Shown here: positions 1 through 9,606 of the stretch, piece after piece
Position numbering within the stretch: the stretch's first letter is position 1
How the letters are laid out: every line of letters starts with the position of its first letter
Assembly (NCBI GenBank): GCA_026392455.1
Contig: JAPLCB010000002.1
Coordinates: 62,001 to 126,000, forward strand
Origin: Propionibacteriales bacterium
GTDB taxonomy: Bacteria > Actinomycetota > Actinomycetes > Propionibacteriales > Nocardioidaceae
Length of the DNA stretch: 64,000 nt
Reading direction: 5' to 3'
Notes under the pieces: model-generated
What the model saw: only the letters and a program-made list of their open reading frames with translations
Databases searched by the model: none
Told to the model about the DNA's origin: nothing
Made by a program: the position numbers and the translations under genes

Positions 1-2476
1 TCAGGCCGCCCCCGGGGGTCTCCTCGGGCTCCAAGGTCCCGCCCATCGCCTCGGTCAGTCCGCGGGCCAGGGCGAGACCGAGTCCGATGCCGGTGGTGTT
101 GTCGGTGTCGCCCATCCGCTGGAACGGCAGGAAGACCCGCTCACGGTCCTCGACCGGGATCCCCGGACCGCGATCGACGACCCGCACCTGGACCTGGTCG
201 CCCAGGTGGCTCCCGGTGATCGAGGGCGGCTGCTCGGCGGGCGAGTAGCGGACCGCGTTGCCGACCAGGTTCGCCAGCACCCGCTCGGTCAGCCCGGCAT
301 CGGCCAGCACCAGCGGAAGGTCGTCAGCGAGATCGATGCGGACCGACCGGGACGTCGCCCCGAGGTCGTCGACCGCGAGGGCCACCACTTCGTCCAACGC
401 CACCGGTTCGAGATCGATGGTCAGTGCTCCGGCCTGCAGGCGGCTCATGTCGAGCAGGTTGTCGACCAGCGCCGCCAGCCGGTCCAGGGACTCGTCCGCC
501 GCGACGAGGAGCTCGGCACTGTCCTCCGGGCCGAGGTCGATGTCGGGGCTCCGGAGGCTGGAGACCGCGGCCTTCGCTGCGGCCAGCGGTGCCCGCAGAT
601 CGTGGCCGACGGCGGCGAGGAGCGCTGTCCGGACCTTGTTGGCGGCCGCCAGCGGAGCTGCTGCTGCCGCTTCCTCGCTGAGCCGCATCCGGTCGAGGAC
701 GACGGCGACCTGGGCGGCGAAGGCCCCCAGCAACCGCTGGTCCTCGGCGGCCAGGATCCGCCCGTAGAGGGCCAGGACCAGGCCGGGTGCCACCGGGACC
801 TCGGAGTCCGGGCTCGCCGACGGGTCGGGGTCCGGACCGGCACAGGCACGCCGTCCCCCCAGGGCCGGATCACCCGGCTCGGACTCGCGCTCGAGCAGCG
901 CGACCGAGGTCAGGCCGAAGGTCTCGCGGACGCGCTCGAGCATCTCGTTGAGGGCCGCGGTCCCGGCCAGGACGCTGCCCGCCAGGTTGGCGAGCATCCG
1001 GGACTCGGCCGCTGCCCGAGCAGCCTGGCGGGTACGCCGAGCCGCCAGGTCGACCGCGGAGGACACCAGCATCGCGACCAGGACGAACACGAACAGCGCC
1101 AAGGCGTTGTTGGTGTCGCTGATCGTGAGCGTGTGCAGCGGTGGCGTGAAGTAGTAGTTGAGCAGCATCGACCCGGTGACCGCGGCGATCAACGCGGGCG
1201 CGAGGCCGCCGACCAGGGCGACCACGACGGTGAGCAGCAGGAAGAGCAGCATGTCGCTGACCAGGTTGAGCTCGCCGCGCACCGGGACCAGGACGACGGC
1301 CAGCAGCGGGGGGAGGAGCACCGCGAGGACGTAGCCGCGGACCCGGCGGCGCCAACCCAGGCTTCCCCGGCCCACCGGCAACGTCCGACCGCGACCGACG
1401 TGCTGGTGGGTGACGATGTGGGTGTCGATGTCACCGGACTCGCGGATCACCGCGGCAGCGGTCCCCTGCCCGAGGAGTCGGCTCCAGGCCGGCCGGCGGC
1501 TGTCTCCCAGGACCAGCTGGGTGGCGTTCTCCGCCCGCGCGAAGGCCAGCAGCGCTTCGGCGACGTCCTCTCCGAGGACTTGGTGGTAGCTGCCCCCCAG
1601 CGACTCGACCAGCAGACGCTGCCGGGCCAGCGAACCCTGGTCGGCCCGGGTCAGTCCGTCCGAGCGGGCCACGTGGACGGCGAGCAGGGCGCCGCCGGTC
1701 GACCGCGCTGCGACCCGGGCGGCTCGCCGGATCAACGTCTCCCCTTCGGGCCCGCCGGTCAGGGCGACGACCACCCGTTCGCGGGCCTCCCAGGTGCTGT
1801 CGATGTCGTGCTGCTCGCGGTACTCCTGCAGTGCGTCGTCGACCCGGTCCGCGGTCCAGAGCAGGGCCAGCTCGCGCAGGGCGTTCAGGTTGCCGGCCCG
1901 GAAGTAATTCGACAGCGCGGCGTCGATCTTCTCCGCCGCGTAGACGTTGCCGTGGGCGAGCCGGCGGCGTAGTGCCTCGGCCGTCATGTCGCGGAGCTCG
2001 ATCTGGTCCGCGGCCCGGACGACACCGTCCGGGACCGTCTCCTGCTGGGCGATCCCGGTGATCTTCTCGACGACGTCGTTGACCGACTCGAGGTGCTGGA
2101 TGTTGACCGTGGTGATGACGTCGATGCCGGCCGCGAGCAGCTCCTCGACGTCCTGCCAACGCTTCTCGTGGCGGGATCCTGGCACGTTCGTGTGCGCGAG
2201 CTCGTCGACCAGCACCACCTTCGGCCGCCGCGCCAGGATCGCGTCCAGGTCCATCTCGGTGAAGGCGGCACCGCGGTAGCTCATCGCGCGACGCGGCACC
2301 AGCTCCAGGCCGTCGACCATGTCCGCCGTGTGCTGACGGCCGTGCGTCTCGACCAGCCCGACGACGACGTCGGTCCCGCGGGCAGCCCGGCGGTGACCTT
2401 CGCCGAGCATGGCGTAGGTCTTGCCCACACCCGGCGCTGCGCCGAGGTAGACCCTGAGCTTCCCGCGGTTCCCCAC
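1..2476 (-). CDS. kdpD: KdpD osmosensitive K+ sensor histidine kinase (3' end cut by window edge)
   Basis: This is the membrane sensor kinase of the KdpDE system, which switches on the Kdp pump when K+ is limiting. It is missing from the ORF track because its stop lies left of base 1; reading the minus strand by hand gives an open frame of 825 codons. The KdpD domain comes first, with Walker A GAAPGVGKTYAML near residue 12 and DELAHTNVPGSRHEKRWQD near 90. A USP-like stretch follows, then the DUF4118 membrane segments at about 385-475, a GAF-like region, the H box AAVGHDLRAPLAAAK at about 625, and N and G boxes (NLVGNAVRYS, GLGLALARG). The GTG start at 2476 sits just after the kdpC stop, and VGNRGKLRVYLG matches family N-termini. 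Perhaps 10-30 C-terminal residues are missing. The response regulator KdpE probably lies beyond the left edge (inference). Confidence 0.95.
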   Translation of the reverse strand, partial: MGNRGKLRVYLGAAPGVGKTYAMLGEGHRRAARGTDVVVGLVETHGRQHTADMVDGLELVPRRAMSYRGAAFTEMDLDAILARRPKVVLVDELAHTNVPGSRHEKRWQDVEELLAAGIDVITTVNIQHLESVNDVVEKITGIAQQETVPDGVVRAADQIELRDMTAEALRRRLAHGNVYAAEKIDAALSNYFRAGNLNALRELALLWTADRVDDALQEYREQHDIDSTWEARERVVVALTGGPEGETLIRRAARVAARSTGGALLAVHVARSDGLTRADQGSLARQRLLVESLGGSYHQVLGEDVAEALLAFARAENATQLVLGDSRRPAWSRLLGQGTAAAVIRESGDIDTHIVTHQHVGRGRTLPVGRGSLGWRRRVRGYVLAVLLPPLLAVVLVPVRGELNLVSDMLLFLLLTVVVALVGGLAPALIAAVTGSMLLNYYFTPPLHTLTISDTNNALALFVFVLVAMLVSSAVDLAARRTRQAARAAAESRMLANLAGSVLAGTAALNEMLERVRETFGLTSVALLERESEPGDPALGGRRACAGPDPDPSASPDSEVPVAPGLVLALYGRILAAEDQRLLGAFAAQVAVVLDRMRLSEEAAAAAPLAAANKVRTALLAAVGHDLRAPLAAAKAAVSSLRSPDIDLGPEDSAELLVAADESLDRLAALVDNLLDMSRLQAGALTIDLEPVALDEVVALAVDDLGATSRSVRIDLADDLPLVLADAGLTERVLANLVGNAVRYSPAEQPPSITGSHLGDQVQVRVVDRGPGIPVEDRERVFLPFQRMGDTDNTTGIGLGLALARGLTEAMGGTLEPEETPGGGL

Positions 2477-2480
2477 GGAC

Positions 2481-3077
2481 TCAGTCTGCCTTGCCGGAGG
2501 CACGATCCAGCGCGAGGTTCAGCAGCAGCACGTTGACTCCCGGCTCACCGAGGAACCCCAGGGATCGGCCGTCGGTGTACTCCTCGACCAGACGGCGCAC
2601 GGCAGCGGCGGCCATCCCCCGCTCCCGGGCGACGCGGGCAACCTGCTGCTCGGCGTACGCCGGGCTGATCTGCGGGTCCAGGCCCGAGCCGCTCGCGGTC
2701 AGGGCGTCCGGGGCCACCTGGCCTGGCGCGGTGCCGTCGAGCTCGGCGGCGGCGGTGCGGCGCTCCTCGATGGCTGCCAGCAGGTCACCGTTCTCCGGAC
2801 CGAGGTTGGAGGCGCCGCTCGCGAGCGGGTCGTACCCGTCACCGGCGGCCGACGGCCGGGACTGGAAGTATTGCGGCAGCCCGTCGAAGGACTGGCCGAT
2901 CAGGGACGATCCGACGACCTTGCCGTCCTGGCGGACCAGCGACCCGTCGGCCTTGTCGCTGAACGCGACCTGGGCGAACCCGGTCAGGACCAGGGGGTAG
3001 GCCAGCCCGAGCAGGAGGGTCATCACGATCATCGCCCGGAAGGCGGGTAGCAGTTGGCGGGCTACAGCGGAGAACAT
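2481..3077 (-). CDS. kdpC: KdpC, K+-transporting ATPase subunit C
   Basis: KdpC is the small single-span subunit that stabilises the KdpFABC complex and raises nucleotide affinity at KdpB. The 198-residue protein has one N-terminal membrane helix (residues about 10-32) and then a soluble domain. That domain carries the family signatures YFQSRPSAAGDGYDPLASG and SNLGPENGDL, plus DPQISPAYA near residue 135. The length is normal for KdpC. The gene follows kdpB after about 41 bases and ends four bases before the kdpD GTG, so it is in the same operon. Confidence 0.97.
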   Translation of the reverse strand: MFSAVARQLLPAFRAMIVMTLLLGLAYPLVLTGFAQVAFSDKADGSLVRQDGKVVGSSLIGQSFDGLPQYFQSRPSAAGDGYDPLASGASNLGPENGDLLAAIEERRTAAAELDGTAPGQVAPDALTASGSGLDPQISPAYAEQQVARVARERGMAAAAVRRLVEEYTDGRSLGFLGEPGVNVLLLNLALDRASGKAD

Positions 3078-3118
3078 GGTGTGCCTTTCAGGGAGTGCGA
3101 TTCAGCAGGACGAGCCGG

Positions 3119-5236
3119 TCAGGAGCTCAGGCCGGGGATCTGCGAGATCAGCAGGTCGAGGACCTTGATGCCGAGGAACGGGGCGATGATGCCGCCCAGT
3201 CCGTAGATCGCCAGGTTGCGCCGGAGCATCGCCGCCGCCGAGGACGGTGTGTACCGGACACCGCGCAGGGCCAGGGGGATCAACCCGATGATGATCAGGG
3301 CGTTGAAGATCACCGCGGAGAGGATCGCCGACTCCGGGCTGTCCAGGCCCATCACGTTGAGCTTGTCCAGGCTCGGGTAGGCGACCGCGAACATGGCCGG
3401 GATGATCGCGAAATACTTCGCCACGTCGTTGGCGATCGAGAACGTCGTGAGCGCACCGCGGGTGATCAACAGCTGCTTGCCGATCTCCACGATCTCGATC
3501 AGCTTGGTCGGGTTGGAGTCCAGGTCGACCATGTTGCCGGCCTCCTTGGCAGCCGACGTACCGGTGTTCATGGCCACCCCGACGTCTGCTTGGGCCAGCG
3601 CCGGGGCGTCGTTGGTGCCGTCGCCGGTCATCGCGACCAGGCGACCCCCCTCCTGCTCGCGCCTGATCAGGGCGATCTTGTCCTCCGGCGTCGCCTCGGC
3701 CAGGAAGTCGTCGACCCCGGCCTCCTCGGCGATCGCCTTCGCGGTCAGCGGGTTGTCGCCGGTGATCATCACCGTGCGGATCCCCATCCGGCGCATCTCG
3801 GCGAACCGTTCCCGCATCCCGTCCTTGACGACGTCCTTGAGGTGGATCACGCCGAGGGTGCGGGCGACGCCGTCCACGACCTCGGCCACCACCAGGGGCG
3901 TTCCCCCACTGGCGGAGATGGCGTCCACCGCAGTGCCGACCTCGGCCGGCGGGTTTCCACCGTTGTCCCGGACCCAGGCCATCACGGCCGCCGCCGCACC
4001 CTTGCGCACCTGGCGCCCGGCCAGGTCGATCCCGGACATCCGGGTCTGCGCGGTGAACGCGATGAAGGCCGCCCCGGCGAGCTGGCCCTCGGAGCGCTCG
4101 CGCAGACCGTGGTTCTCCTTGGCCTGGACGACGATCGAACGACCCTCGGGGGTCTCGTCGGCCAGGCTGGAGAGCTGAGCCGCGTCGGCGAGCTGGGCGA
4201 TCTCCACCCCGGGCGCGGGGACGAACTCGGCTGCTTCGCGGTTGCCGAGCGTGATGGTGCCGGTCTTGTCCAGCAGCAGCGTGTCCACGTCCCCGGCGGC
4301 CTCGACGGCGCGACCGGACATCGCCAGCACGTTGTGCTGGACGAGCCGGTCCATCCCGGCGATGCCGATCGCGGAGAGCAGGGCGCCGATCGTCGTCGGG
4401 ATCAGGCAGACCAGCAGCGCCACCAGCACGATCACCGACTGCTCGGCGCCCGAGTAGATCGCGAACGGCTGCAGGGTCGCGGTGGCCGCGACGAAGACGA
4501 TCGTCAGGCTGGCGAGCAGGATGTTGAGGGCTACCTCGTTGGGCGTCTTCTGACGGCTGGCGCCCTCGACGAGCGCGATCATCCGATCGATGAAGCTCTC
4601 ACCGGGCTTGGCGGTGATCTGGACGACGATCCGGTCCGAGAGCACCCGGGTACCGCCGGTCACCGAGCACCGGTCTCCCCCGGACTCCCGGATGACCGGG
4701 GCGGACTCGCCGGTGATCGCCGACTCGTCGACGCTGGCCAGACCCTCGACGATGTCACCGTCCCCGGGGATCACCTGGCCCGCCACGACGACGACCCGGT
4801 CGCCGAGCGTCAGCTGGCTGGCCATCACCTCCTCGGTGACCGGCGAGCCCGGCACCAGGCCCTCCCCGGTGATCCGGTGCGCGGTGGTCTCGGTCTTGGC
4901 CTTCCGCAGCGTCGCCGCCTGCGCCTTGCCCCGACCTTCGGCGACCGCCTCGGCCAGGTTGGCGAAGAGCACGGTCAACCAGAGCCAGACGACGATCAGC
5001 CAGGCGAAGGTGCTCGGGTCCGCGATCGCGGAGACCGTGGCGAACACGGCGCCGACCTCGACGACGAACATCACCGGGTTGCGCGCCATCACCCGGGGGT
5101 CGAGCTTGCGCAGCGCATCGGGCAGCGACGTGAGCAGCATCGTCGGGTCGAGCAGTCCGGCAGCCACCCTGCGCGCAGGGGCCTGGGCAGCCGAGGTGGG
5201 AACAGGTTCGTTGATCAGGGTGGACATGGTCGTCAC
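3119..5236 (-). CDS. kdpB: KdpB, K+-transporting P-type ATPase catalytic subunit
   Basis: KdpB is the P-type ATPase that hydrolyses ATP to drive K+ import through KdpA. The 705-residue protein shows the phosphorylation motif [10 protein letters not shown] near residue 315, TGES in the actuator domain ([10 protein letters not shown]) and the hinge motif [20 protein letters not shown]. Membrane pairs flank the cytosolic domains. The GTG at 5236 overlaps the kdpA stop as GTGA. An in-frame ATG three codons later (MSTLINEP) is a second possible start, and the GGAAGG upstream does not clearly decide between them. The gene sits between kdpA and kdpC in normal operon order. Confidence 0.97.
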   Translation of the reverse strand: MTTMSTLINEPVPTSAAQAPARRVAAGLLDPTMLLTSLPDALRKLDPRVMARNPVMFVVEVGAVFATVSAIADPSTFAWLIVVWLWLTVLFANLAEAVAEGRGKAQAATLRKAKTETTAHRITGEGLVPGSPVTEEVMASQLTLGDRVVVVAGQVIPGDGDIVEGLASVDESAITGESAPVIRESGGDRCSVTGGTRVLSDRIVVQITAKPGESFIDRMIALVEGASRQKTPNEVALNILLASLTIVFVAATATLQPFAIYSGAEQSVIVLVALLVCLIPTTIGALLSAIGIAGMDRLVQHNVLAMSGRAVEAAGDVDTLLLDKTGTITLGNREAAEFVPAPGVEIAQLADAAQLSSLADETPEGRSIVVQAKENHGLRERSEGQLAGAAFIAFTAQTRMSGIDLAGRQVRKGAAAAVMAWVRDNGGNPPAEVGTAVDAISASGGTPLVVAEVVDGVARTLGVIHLKDVVKDGMRERFAEMRRMGIRTVMITGDNPLTAKAIAEEAGVDDFLAEATPEDKIALIRREQEGGRLVAMTGDGTNDAPALAQADVGVAMNTGTSAAKEAGNMVDLDSNPTKLIEIVEIGKQLLITRGALTTFSIANDVAKYFAIIPAMFAVAYPSLDKLNVMGLDSPESAILSAVIFNALIIIGLIPLALRGVRYTPSSAAAMLRRNLAIYGLGGIIAPFLGIKVLDLLISQIPGLSS

Positions 5237-6894
5237 AGACCTTCCGCAAGAGGACCGAGTGCAAGGACGGGGAAGTAGGTCAGCCCGGCCACGATCACCA
5301 CGACGCCGGTGAGCATCCCGATGAAGAGCGGGCCGTGGGTCGGCAACGTGCCCTGGGTGGCAGGGACCTTCTGCTGGCGCCCGAAGGCGCCGGCCAGGGC
5401 GAGGACCAGGATCATCGGCACGAACCGGCCCAGCAGCATCGCCGTCGCGAGGGCGACGTTGTAGAAGGTCGTGTTGGCCGACAGCCCGGCGAACGCGGAG
5501 CCGTTGTTGTTACCTGCCGACATGAAGCCGTAGAGGACCTCGGAGAGACCGTGCGGAGATCCGGGACTCAGCATCGAAGCCCGGGGGGTGGCGAACGACA
5601 TCGCGATCGCCGTCCCGATCAGCACGATCAGCGGGGTCGCCAGGATGTAGAGCGAGACCAGCTTGATCTCCCGGCTGGTGATCTTCTTGCCCAGGTACTC
5701 CGGGGTGCGGCCGACCATCAGTCCGGCGACGAAGACCGTCATGATCGCCAGTACGAGCATCCCGTAGAGCCCCGAGCCGACACCCCCGGGCGCCACCTCA
5801 CCGAGGCCCATGTTGAAGAGCAGACCGCCGCCGCTGACCCCGGTGAACGAGGAGTGGAAGGAGTTCACCGCGCCGGTCGACGTACCCGTGGTGGAGACGG
5901 CGAACAACGCCGAAGCCCACTCCCCGAACCGGGTCTCCTTTCCCTCCATCGCGGCACCGGCTGCTTGCAGCGCGGTGCCGTGGTGGTTGACCTCGAGGGT
6001 GGTGACCAGGACGACCAAGGATCCCCAGATGGTGGTCATCACGGCGAGCACCGCGATGCCCTGACGGCGGTCACCGACCATGGTGCCGAAGGTGCGGGTC
6101 ATCGCGACCGGGATCAGCAGCAGCAGGAAGTTCTCGACGATGTTGGTGAACGGCGTCGGACTCTCGAAGGGGTGCGCCGAGTTCGCGTTGAAGAAGCCAC
6201 CACCGTTGGTGCCGAGCTCCTTGATGGCTTCCTGCGAGGCGACCGGCCCCCCGGGCAGGGTCTGGTGCCCGCCGACCAACGTGGAGACGTCGGTACCGCT
6301 CGACAGGTTCTGGATCACGCCGAGTCCGATCAGCAGCACGGCCGCGATCACCGACAGGGGCAGCAGGATCCGTACGACGACCCGCACCAGGTCGACCCAG
6401 AAGTTCCCGAGGCGGTCGCTCTGGGACCGCACGAAACCACGGATCAACGCGACCGCGACACAGATGCCGACGGCGGCCGAGACGAAGTTCTGCACCGCGA
6501 GCCCGGCCATCTGCACCAGGTGGCCCATCGTGGCCTCGCCGGAGTAGGCCTGCCAGTTCGTGTTGGTGACGAACGAGGCCGCGGTGTTGAACGCCAGCGC
6601 CGGGTCGACGCCAGGAAGGTCCAGGCTCCACGGCAGGTGGTCCTGGGCGCGCTGGAGGGCGTAGAGCAGCACCACGCCGACCGCCGAGAAGGCGAGCACC
6701 GAGGCCGCGTAGACCGTCCAGCGCTGGTCGGACTTGGAGTCCACCCCGATCAGCCGGTAGATACCGCGCTCGACCTTGAGGTCCTTGGTGGTGGTCAGGG
6801 TGTGAGCGATGTAGTCGCCCAGGGGACGCCAGCACAGGGCCAGCGCGGCGATGAGGGCGCCGACCTGGAGCAGGCCGGCCAGGGTGTCAGACAT
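5233..6894 (-). CDS. kdpA: KdpA, K+-transporting ATPase channel-like subunit
   Basis: KdpA is the K+-selective membrane subunit, related to the SKT superfamily of four M1-P-M2 repeats. The 553-residue protein is hydrophobic throughout. It contains the typical filter-region stretches [27 protein letters not shown] and [11 protein letters not shown]. Length and order match the family. The ATG at 6894 follows the kdpF stop by one base, and the stop overlaps the kdpB start, so translation of the operon is tightly coupled. Confidence 0.97.
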   Translation of the reverse strand: MSDTLAGLLQVGALIAALALCWRPLGDYIAHTLTTTKDLKVERGIYRLIGVDSKSDQRWTVYAASVLAFSAVGVVLLYALQRAQDHLPWSLDLPGVDPALAFNTAASFVTNTNWQAYSGEATMGHLVQMAGLAVQNFVSAAVGICVAVALIRGFVRSQSDRLGNFWVDLVRVVVRILLPLSVIAAVLLIGLGVIQNLSSGTDVSTLVGGHQTLPGGPVASQEAIKELGTNGGGFFNANSAHPFESPTPFTNIVENFLLLLIPVAMTRTFGTMVGDRRQGIAVLAVMTTIWGSLVVLVTTLEVNHHGTALQAAGAAMEGKETRFGEWASALFAVSTTGTSTGAVNSFHSSFTGVSGGGLLFNMGLGEVAPGGVGSGLYGMLVLAIMTVFVAGLMVGRTPEYLGKKITSREIKLVSLYILATPLIVLIGTAIAMSFATPRASMLSPGSPHGLSEVLYGFMSAGNNNGSAFAGLSANTTFYNVALATAMLLGRFVPMILVLALAGAFGRQQKVPATQGTLPTHGPLFIGMLTGVVVIVAGLTYFPVLALGPLAEGL

Positions 6895-6895
6895 G

Positions 6896-6985
6896 TCAGA
6901 AACGCTCCGGGAAGAGGAGGGCGACCAGGAGGTAGCCGAGGACGAGAACGCTGAGGATCAGACCGATGAGGTTCTCGGTGGTCAC
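6896..6985 (-). CDS. kdpF: KdpF, 29-aa Kdp complex subunit
   Basis: This gene is too short for the ORF track. The minus strand reads a 29-residue peptide starting [10 protein letters not shown] and ending LLFPERF, which matches the KdpF pattern (one membrane helix, then FPE at the C-terminus). KdpF is a stabilising lipid-like subunit at the KdpA/KdpB interface. The GTG start overlaps the stop of the upstream 27-aa ORF, and the stop lies one base before the kdpA ATG. Codon use looks like the neighbours. Confidence 0.92.
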   Translation of the reverse strand: MTTENLIGLILSVLVLGYLLVALLFPERF

Positions 6986-7065
6986 AGCCGATCCACTCCT
7001 TTCAGGATCAGCAGGATGAGCAGGAACAGCGCGACCGTCGTGACGAGGTAGTTGACGTCACCCAT
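6982..7065 (-). CDS. 27-aa membrane micropeptide upstream of kdpF
   Basis: This is a hand-found ORF, too short for the track. The predicted peptide begins MGDVNYLVTTVALFLL, continues as one hydrophobic helix, and ends KGVDRL. Its ATG overlaps the 3' end of the 120-aa membrane gene by eight bases (ATGGGTGA), and its TGA overlaps the kdpF GTG. It therefore sits inside a continuous overlap chain that ends in the Kdp pump. I do not recognise a named family. The AAAGGAG near its 3' end also serves as the ribosome binding site for kdpF, so an alternative view is that this stretch only delivers ribosomes to kdpF. Its hydrophobic helix and acidic/basic ends favour a real small membrane protein, possibly a second KdpF-like accessory (inference). 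Confidence 0.6.
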   Translation of the reverse strand: MGDVNYLVTTVALFLLILLILKGVDRL

Positions 7066-7420
7066 GACGGGCCTCCGATCGGGGCAGTAGACGGATGAGG
7101 TGGGCGATCCCCGCGGTGGCGATCGCGAAGGTCCCGAGCCGAGCCAGATCGCCGTCGGCAAAGGTCAGCTGCCCGAAGGTGTTCTCGATGAAGCCGGTGA
7201 AGAACGCCCAGGCGACCACCCCGAGGGCCAGGGCGATCAAGCCGGGCAGGCGCGCCGCCGACACCCCGCCGACGATGAGGACCGCAGCGGCCGTCGTGAC
7301 GGTGCCAGCGCCGGCGAGGCCAGCGATGAAGAGCGTGAGGATCACCAGGGCGGTCGCGATGCCGAACCAGATGGCGGGATCGTCCAGCAGCGTGTCTGGT
7401 CCTCGAGTCTGAGTTGCCAT
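7058..7420 (-). CDS. Small integral membrane protein heading the kdp operon
   Basis: This 120-residue protein has about three to four hydrophobic segments (residues about 17-35, 40-52, 58-78 and 95-110) and no conserved motif that I can name. It is the first gene of the minus-strand kdp operon, and its 3' end overlaps the 27-aa ORF. The position implies co-expression with the K+ pump, but its function is unknown. The ATG at 7420 is the most upstream sensible start, and the promoter lies in the 7421-7586 intergenic stretch. Confidence 0.8.
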   Translation of the reverse strand: MATQTRGPDTLLDDPAIWFGIATALVILTLFIAGLAGAGTVTTAAAVLIVGGVSAARLPGLIALALGVVAWAFFTGFIENTFGQLTFADGDLARLGTFAIATAGIAHLIRLLPRSEARHG

Positions 7421-7458
7421 GGACCCAGGAAAGCCCGGTGACGACCCGAAAGCGGTCG

Positions 7459-7559
7459 CCCTAACAGTCCCCTAACCGGGGTGGGCAGTTTCCTCACGCG
7501 ATGCTCACACCTCCGATCCGGAGGCCAGGCGTTAGGAAGGTGTTAGGAACGCGTTAGGA
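7459..7559. promoter_or_regulatory. Phased GTTAGG direct repeats in the kdp/permease divergent promoter region
   Basis: On the minus strand, facing kdp, GTTAGGG occurs at 7476-7470 and 7465-7459, a spacing of exactly 11 bases. On the plus strand, facing the permease, GTTAGGA occurs at 7531, 7542 and 7553, also spaced 11 and 11. Head-to-tail hexamers with 11-base phasing are the usual binding pattern of OmpR/PhoB-class response regulators, which include KdpE. The inference is a shared KdpE-type operator set controlling both transcription units. No clean -10/-35 pair can be assigned. The permease-side repeats end only about 27 bases before the likely start codon, so that side could be repressive or the mRNA could be nearly leaderless. 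Confidence 0.6.
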
Positions 7560-7586
7560 CGCTTGCGCCGGTGCTTCCATGACCAG

Positions 7587-9536
7587 GTGACGTCGACCGA
7601 ACCCGTCGTGCCCGGCCCGCTGCGGCGGTGGCTCTTCGCCGACAAGACGAAGGACCGCGACGACCAGATCGGCCCGTACGCCGAGGAGCGGCACACCGAG
7701 CACCGGGACTCCTGGTGGAAGGTGATGTGCCTGACCGGGGTCGACTACTTCTCCACGCTGGGGTACCAGCCCGGGATCGCCGCCCTGGCCGCCGGGGCCC
7801 TCGCCCCGGTCGCCACCTTGGTGCTGGTGCTGCTCACCCTTCTCGGCGCCCTTCCCGTCTACCGCCGGGTGGCCTCGGAGAGCCCGCGGGGGCAGGGTTC
7901 CATCGCCATGCTGGAGAAGCTGCTGCCGTTCTGGCGCGGCAAGCTCTTCGTCCTGGTGCTGCTCGGCTTCGCGGCCACCGACTTCATCATCACCATCACG
8001 CTGTCGGCCGCCGACGCGACGGCCCACCTCGTCGAGAACCCGAACGTCCCCGAGGTGCTGCACGGTCACGAGGTGCTGCTGACCCTCGGCCTGGTCGCCC
8101 TGCTCGGGGTCGTCTTCCTGCGTGGTTTCGGCGAAGCGATCGGGGTCGCTGTCGGTCTGGTCGTCGTCTACCTCACCCTCAACCTGGTCGTGATCGTCGT
8201 CTCGCTGTGGCACGTCGGTCTGCACCCCCACGTCGTCGGGGACTGGGTCGACCTGCTCACGGTCGAGCACAGCAGCCCGTGGGCGGTCATCGGCGTCTCC
8301 CTGCTGCTGTTCCCGAAGCTGGCACTCGGCCTGTCCGGGTTCGAGACCGGCGTCGCGGTGATGACCCACGTGGAGGGCGACCCGGGCGATACCGAGGAGA
8401 ACCCGGCGGGCCGGATCCGCAACACCAAGCGGCTGCTGGCCGCAGCGGCCGTGATCATGAGCCTCTTCCTCCTGGCCAGCAGCCTGGTCACCACCTGGCT
8501 CATCCCGGCGGCGGAGTTCGAGGAAGGCGGAGAGGCGTCGGGTCGAGCCCTGGCCTTCCTGGCCCACGAGTACCTCGGCAACGGGTTCGGGACCGTGTAC
8601 GACATCTCGACGATCGCGATCCTGTGGTTCGCCGGCGCCTCGGCGATGGCGGGCCTGCTCAACCTGCTGCCGCGCTACCTGCCGCGCTACGGGATGGCGC
8701 CCGAGTGGGCCGCCGCGATCCGCCCGCTGGTCCTGGTGCTGATCGCCATCGCGTTCTTCATCACCTGGGTCTTCGACGCCGACGTCAACGCCCAGGGCGG
8801 GGCGTACGCGACCGGGGTGCTGGTCCTGATCACCTCGGCGGCAGTCGCGGTCACCCTGGCCGCGCGACGTGCCGGTCAGCCCAAGCGGGCGTTCGGGTTC
8901 GCGGTGATCGCTGCGGTCTTCGTCTACACCACCGTCGACAACGTCCTGGAACGCCCCGACGGCGTCAAGATCGGTGGCTTCTTCATCGCCGCGATCGTGC
9001 TGGTCTCGGTCGCGTCCCGACTCTTCCGGGCCTTCGAGCTGCGGACCACCCAGGTCGAGGTCGACGAGACCGCGGCGATGTTCCTGCGCGACTGCGCCCG
9101 GCGCAGCATCCGGATCGTCGCGAACGAGCCCGACGCCGGCGATGCCGAGGAGTACCGGCTCAAGCGGGAGCAGATCGTCGACGACAACGACCTGCCCGAC
9201 CCGAACGACGTGATCTTCCTCGAGGTCCAGGTGACCGACCCGTCAGACTTCGAGAGCACCCTGGAAGCGCGTGGCGAGGTCGTCCACGGCCTCTACCGGG
9301 TGATCCGGATCGAGTCACCGACGGTGCCCAACGCGATCGCGGCGCTGACGCTGGACATCCGGGACCGGACCGGGGTCCGGCCGCACATCTACTTCGAGTG
9401 GACCGAGGGAAGTCCCTTCGCGAACCTGCTCCGGTTCCTGTTCTTCGGGGTCGGCGAGGTCGCACCGGTGACCCGCGAGGTCCTGCGCCGAGCGGAACCC
9501 GACCGAGATCGGCGGCCGCACGTGCACGTGGGGTGA
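7587..9536 (+). CDS. APC-superfamily permease with cytosolic C-terminal domain
   Basis: This is an amino acid-polyamine-organocation type transporter of about 650 residues. The stretch [20 protein letters not shown] opens the first membrane helix, and [16 protein letters not shown] follows further in. About twelve membrane helices span residues 40-480. A soluble C-terminal region of about 160 residues follows, rich in acidic and VEV/DRTG segments. I chose GTG 7587 (VTSTEPVV), because the track start at 7563 (TTG) lies against the phased repeats. The substrate cannot be read from sequence. The divergent position next to kdp and the shared repeats suggest K+ or osmotic control; KimA-type K+ carriers are APC proteins, but this one is not a clear KimA. 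Confidence 0.75.
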   Translation: MTSTEPVVPGPLRRWLFADKTKDRDDQIGPYAEERHTEHRDSWWKVMCLTGVDYFSTLGYQPGIAALAAGALAPVATLVLVLLTLLGALPVYRRVASESPRGQGSIAMLEKLLPFWRGKLFVLVLLGFAATDFIITITLSAADATAHLVENPNVPEVLHGHEVLLTLGLVALLGVVFLRGFGEAIGVAVGLVVVYLTLNLVVIVVSLWHVGLHPHVVGDWVDLLTVEHSSPWAVIGVSLLLFPKLALGLSGFETGVAVMTHVEGDPGDTEENPAGRIRNTKRLLAAAAVIMSLFLLASSLVTTWLIPAAEFEEGGEASGRALAFLAHEYLGNGFGTVYDISTIAILWFAGASAMAGLLNLLPRYLPRYGMAPEWAAAIRPLVLVLIAIAFFITWVFDADVNAQGGAYATGVLVLITSAAVAVTLAARRAGQPKRAFGFAVIAAVFVYTTVDNVLERPDGVKIGGFFIAAIVLVSVASRLFRAFELRTTQVEVDETAAMFLRDCARRSIRIVANEPDAGDAEEYRLKREQIVDDNDLPDPNDVIFLEVQVTDPSDFESTLEARGEVVHGLYRVIRIESPTVPNAIAALTLDIRDRTGVRPHIYFEWTEGSPFANLLRFLFFGVGEVAPVTREVLRRAEPDRDRRPHVHVG

Positions 9537-9540
9537 GCCC

Positions 9541-9583
9541 CTGCTGGTTGAGGTGCCGGCGCCCTCGCGCCGGCCTCGAAACC
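9541..9583. repeat. Dispersed palindromic repeat, family A, copy downstream of the permease
   Basis: The copy opens with ctgctggttgagg, contains the stem ccggcgccctcgcgccgg, and closes with cctcgaaacc. It lies five bases after the permease stop and before the convergent recQ end. The stem can form a strong hairpin, so it may double as a bidirectional terminator. Other copies are listed at 11095, 32897, 39896 and inside the 48412-50790 gene. Confidence 0.85.
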
Positions 9584-9606
9584 TGGTCAACCCGCCCTGC
9601 TGGTGC

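Noticed and set aside
1-3. TGA-like tca at the very start of the window as the kdpD stop
   Set aside because: It is out of frame with kdpD: the last complete in-frame codon is CTG at bases 4-2, so kdpD continues beyond the edge.
206-1972. 588-aa plus-strand ORF opposite kdpD
   Set aside because: Low-complexity shadow of the kdpD coding strand. The minus strand encodes a complete, motif-rich KdpD.
3095-5278. 727-aa plus-strand ORF opposite kdpB
   Set aside because: It is an antisense frame shadow of kdpB. Its composition is dominated by Arg, Gly, Asp and His runs typical of GC-rich shadows, and kdpB has unmistakable P-type ATPase motifs.
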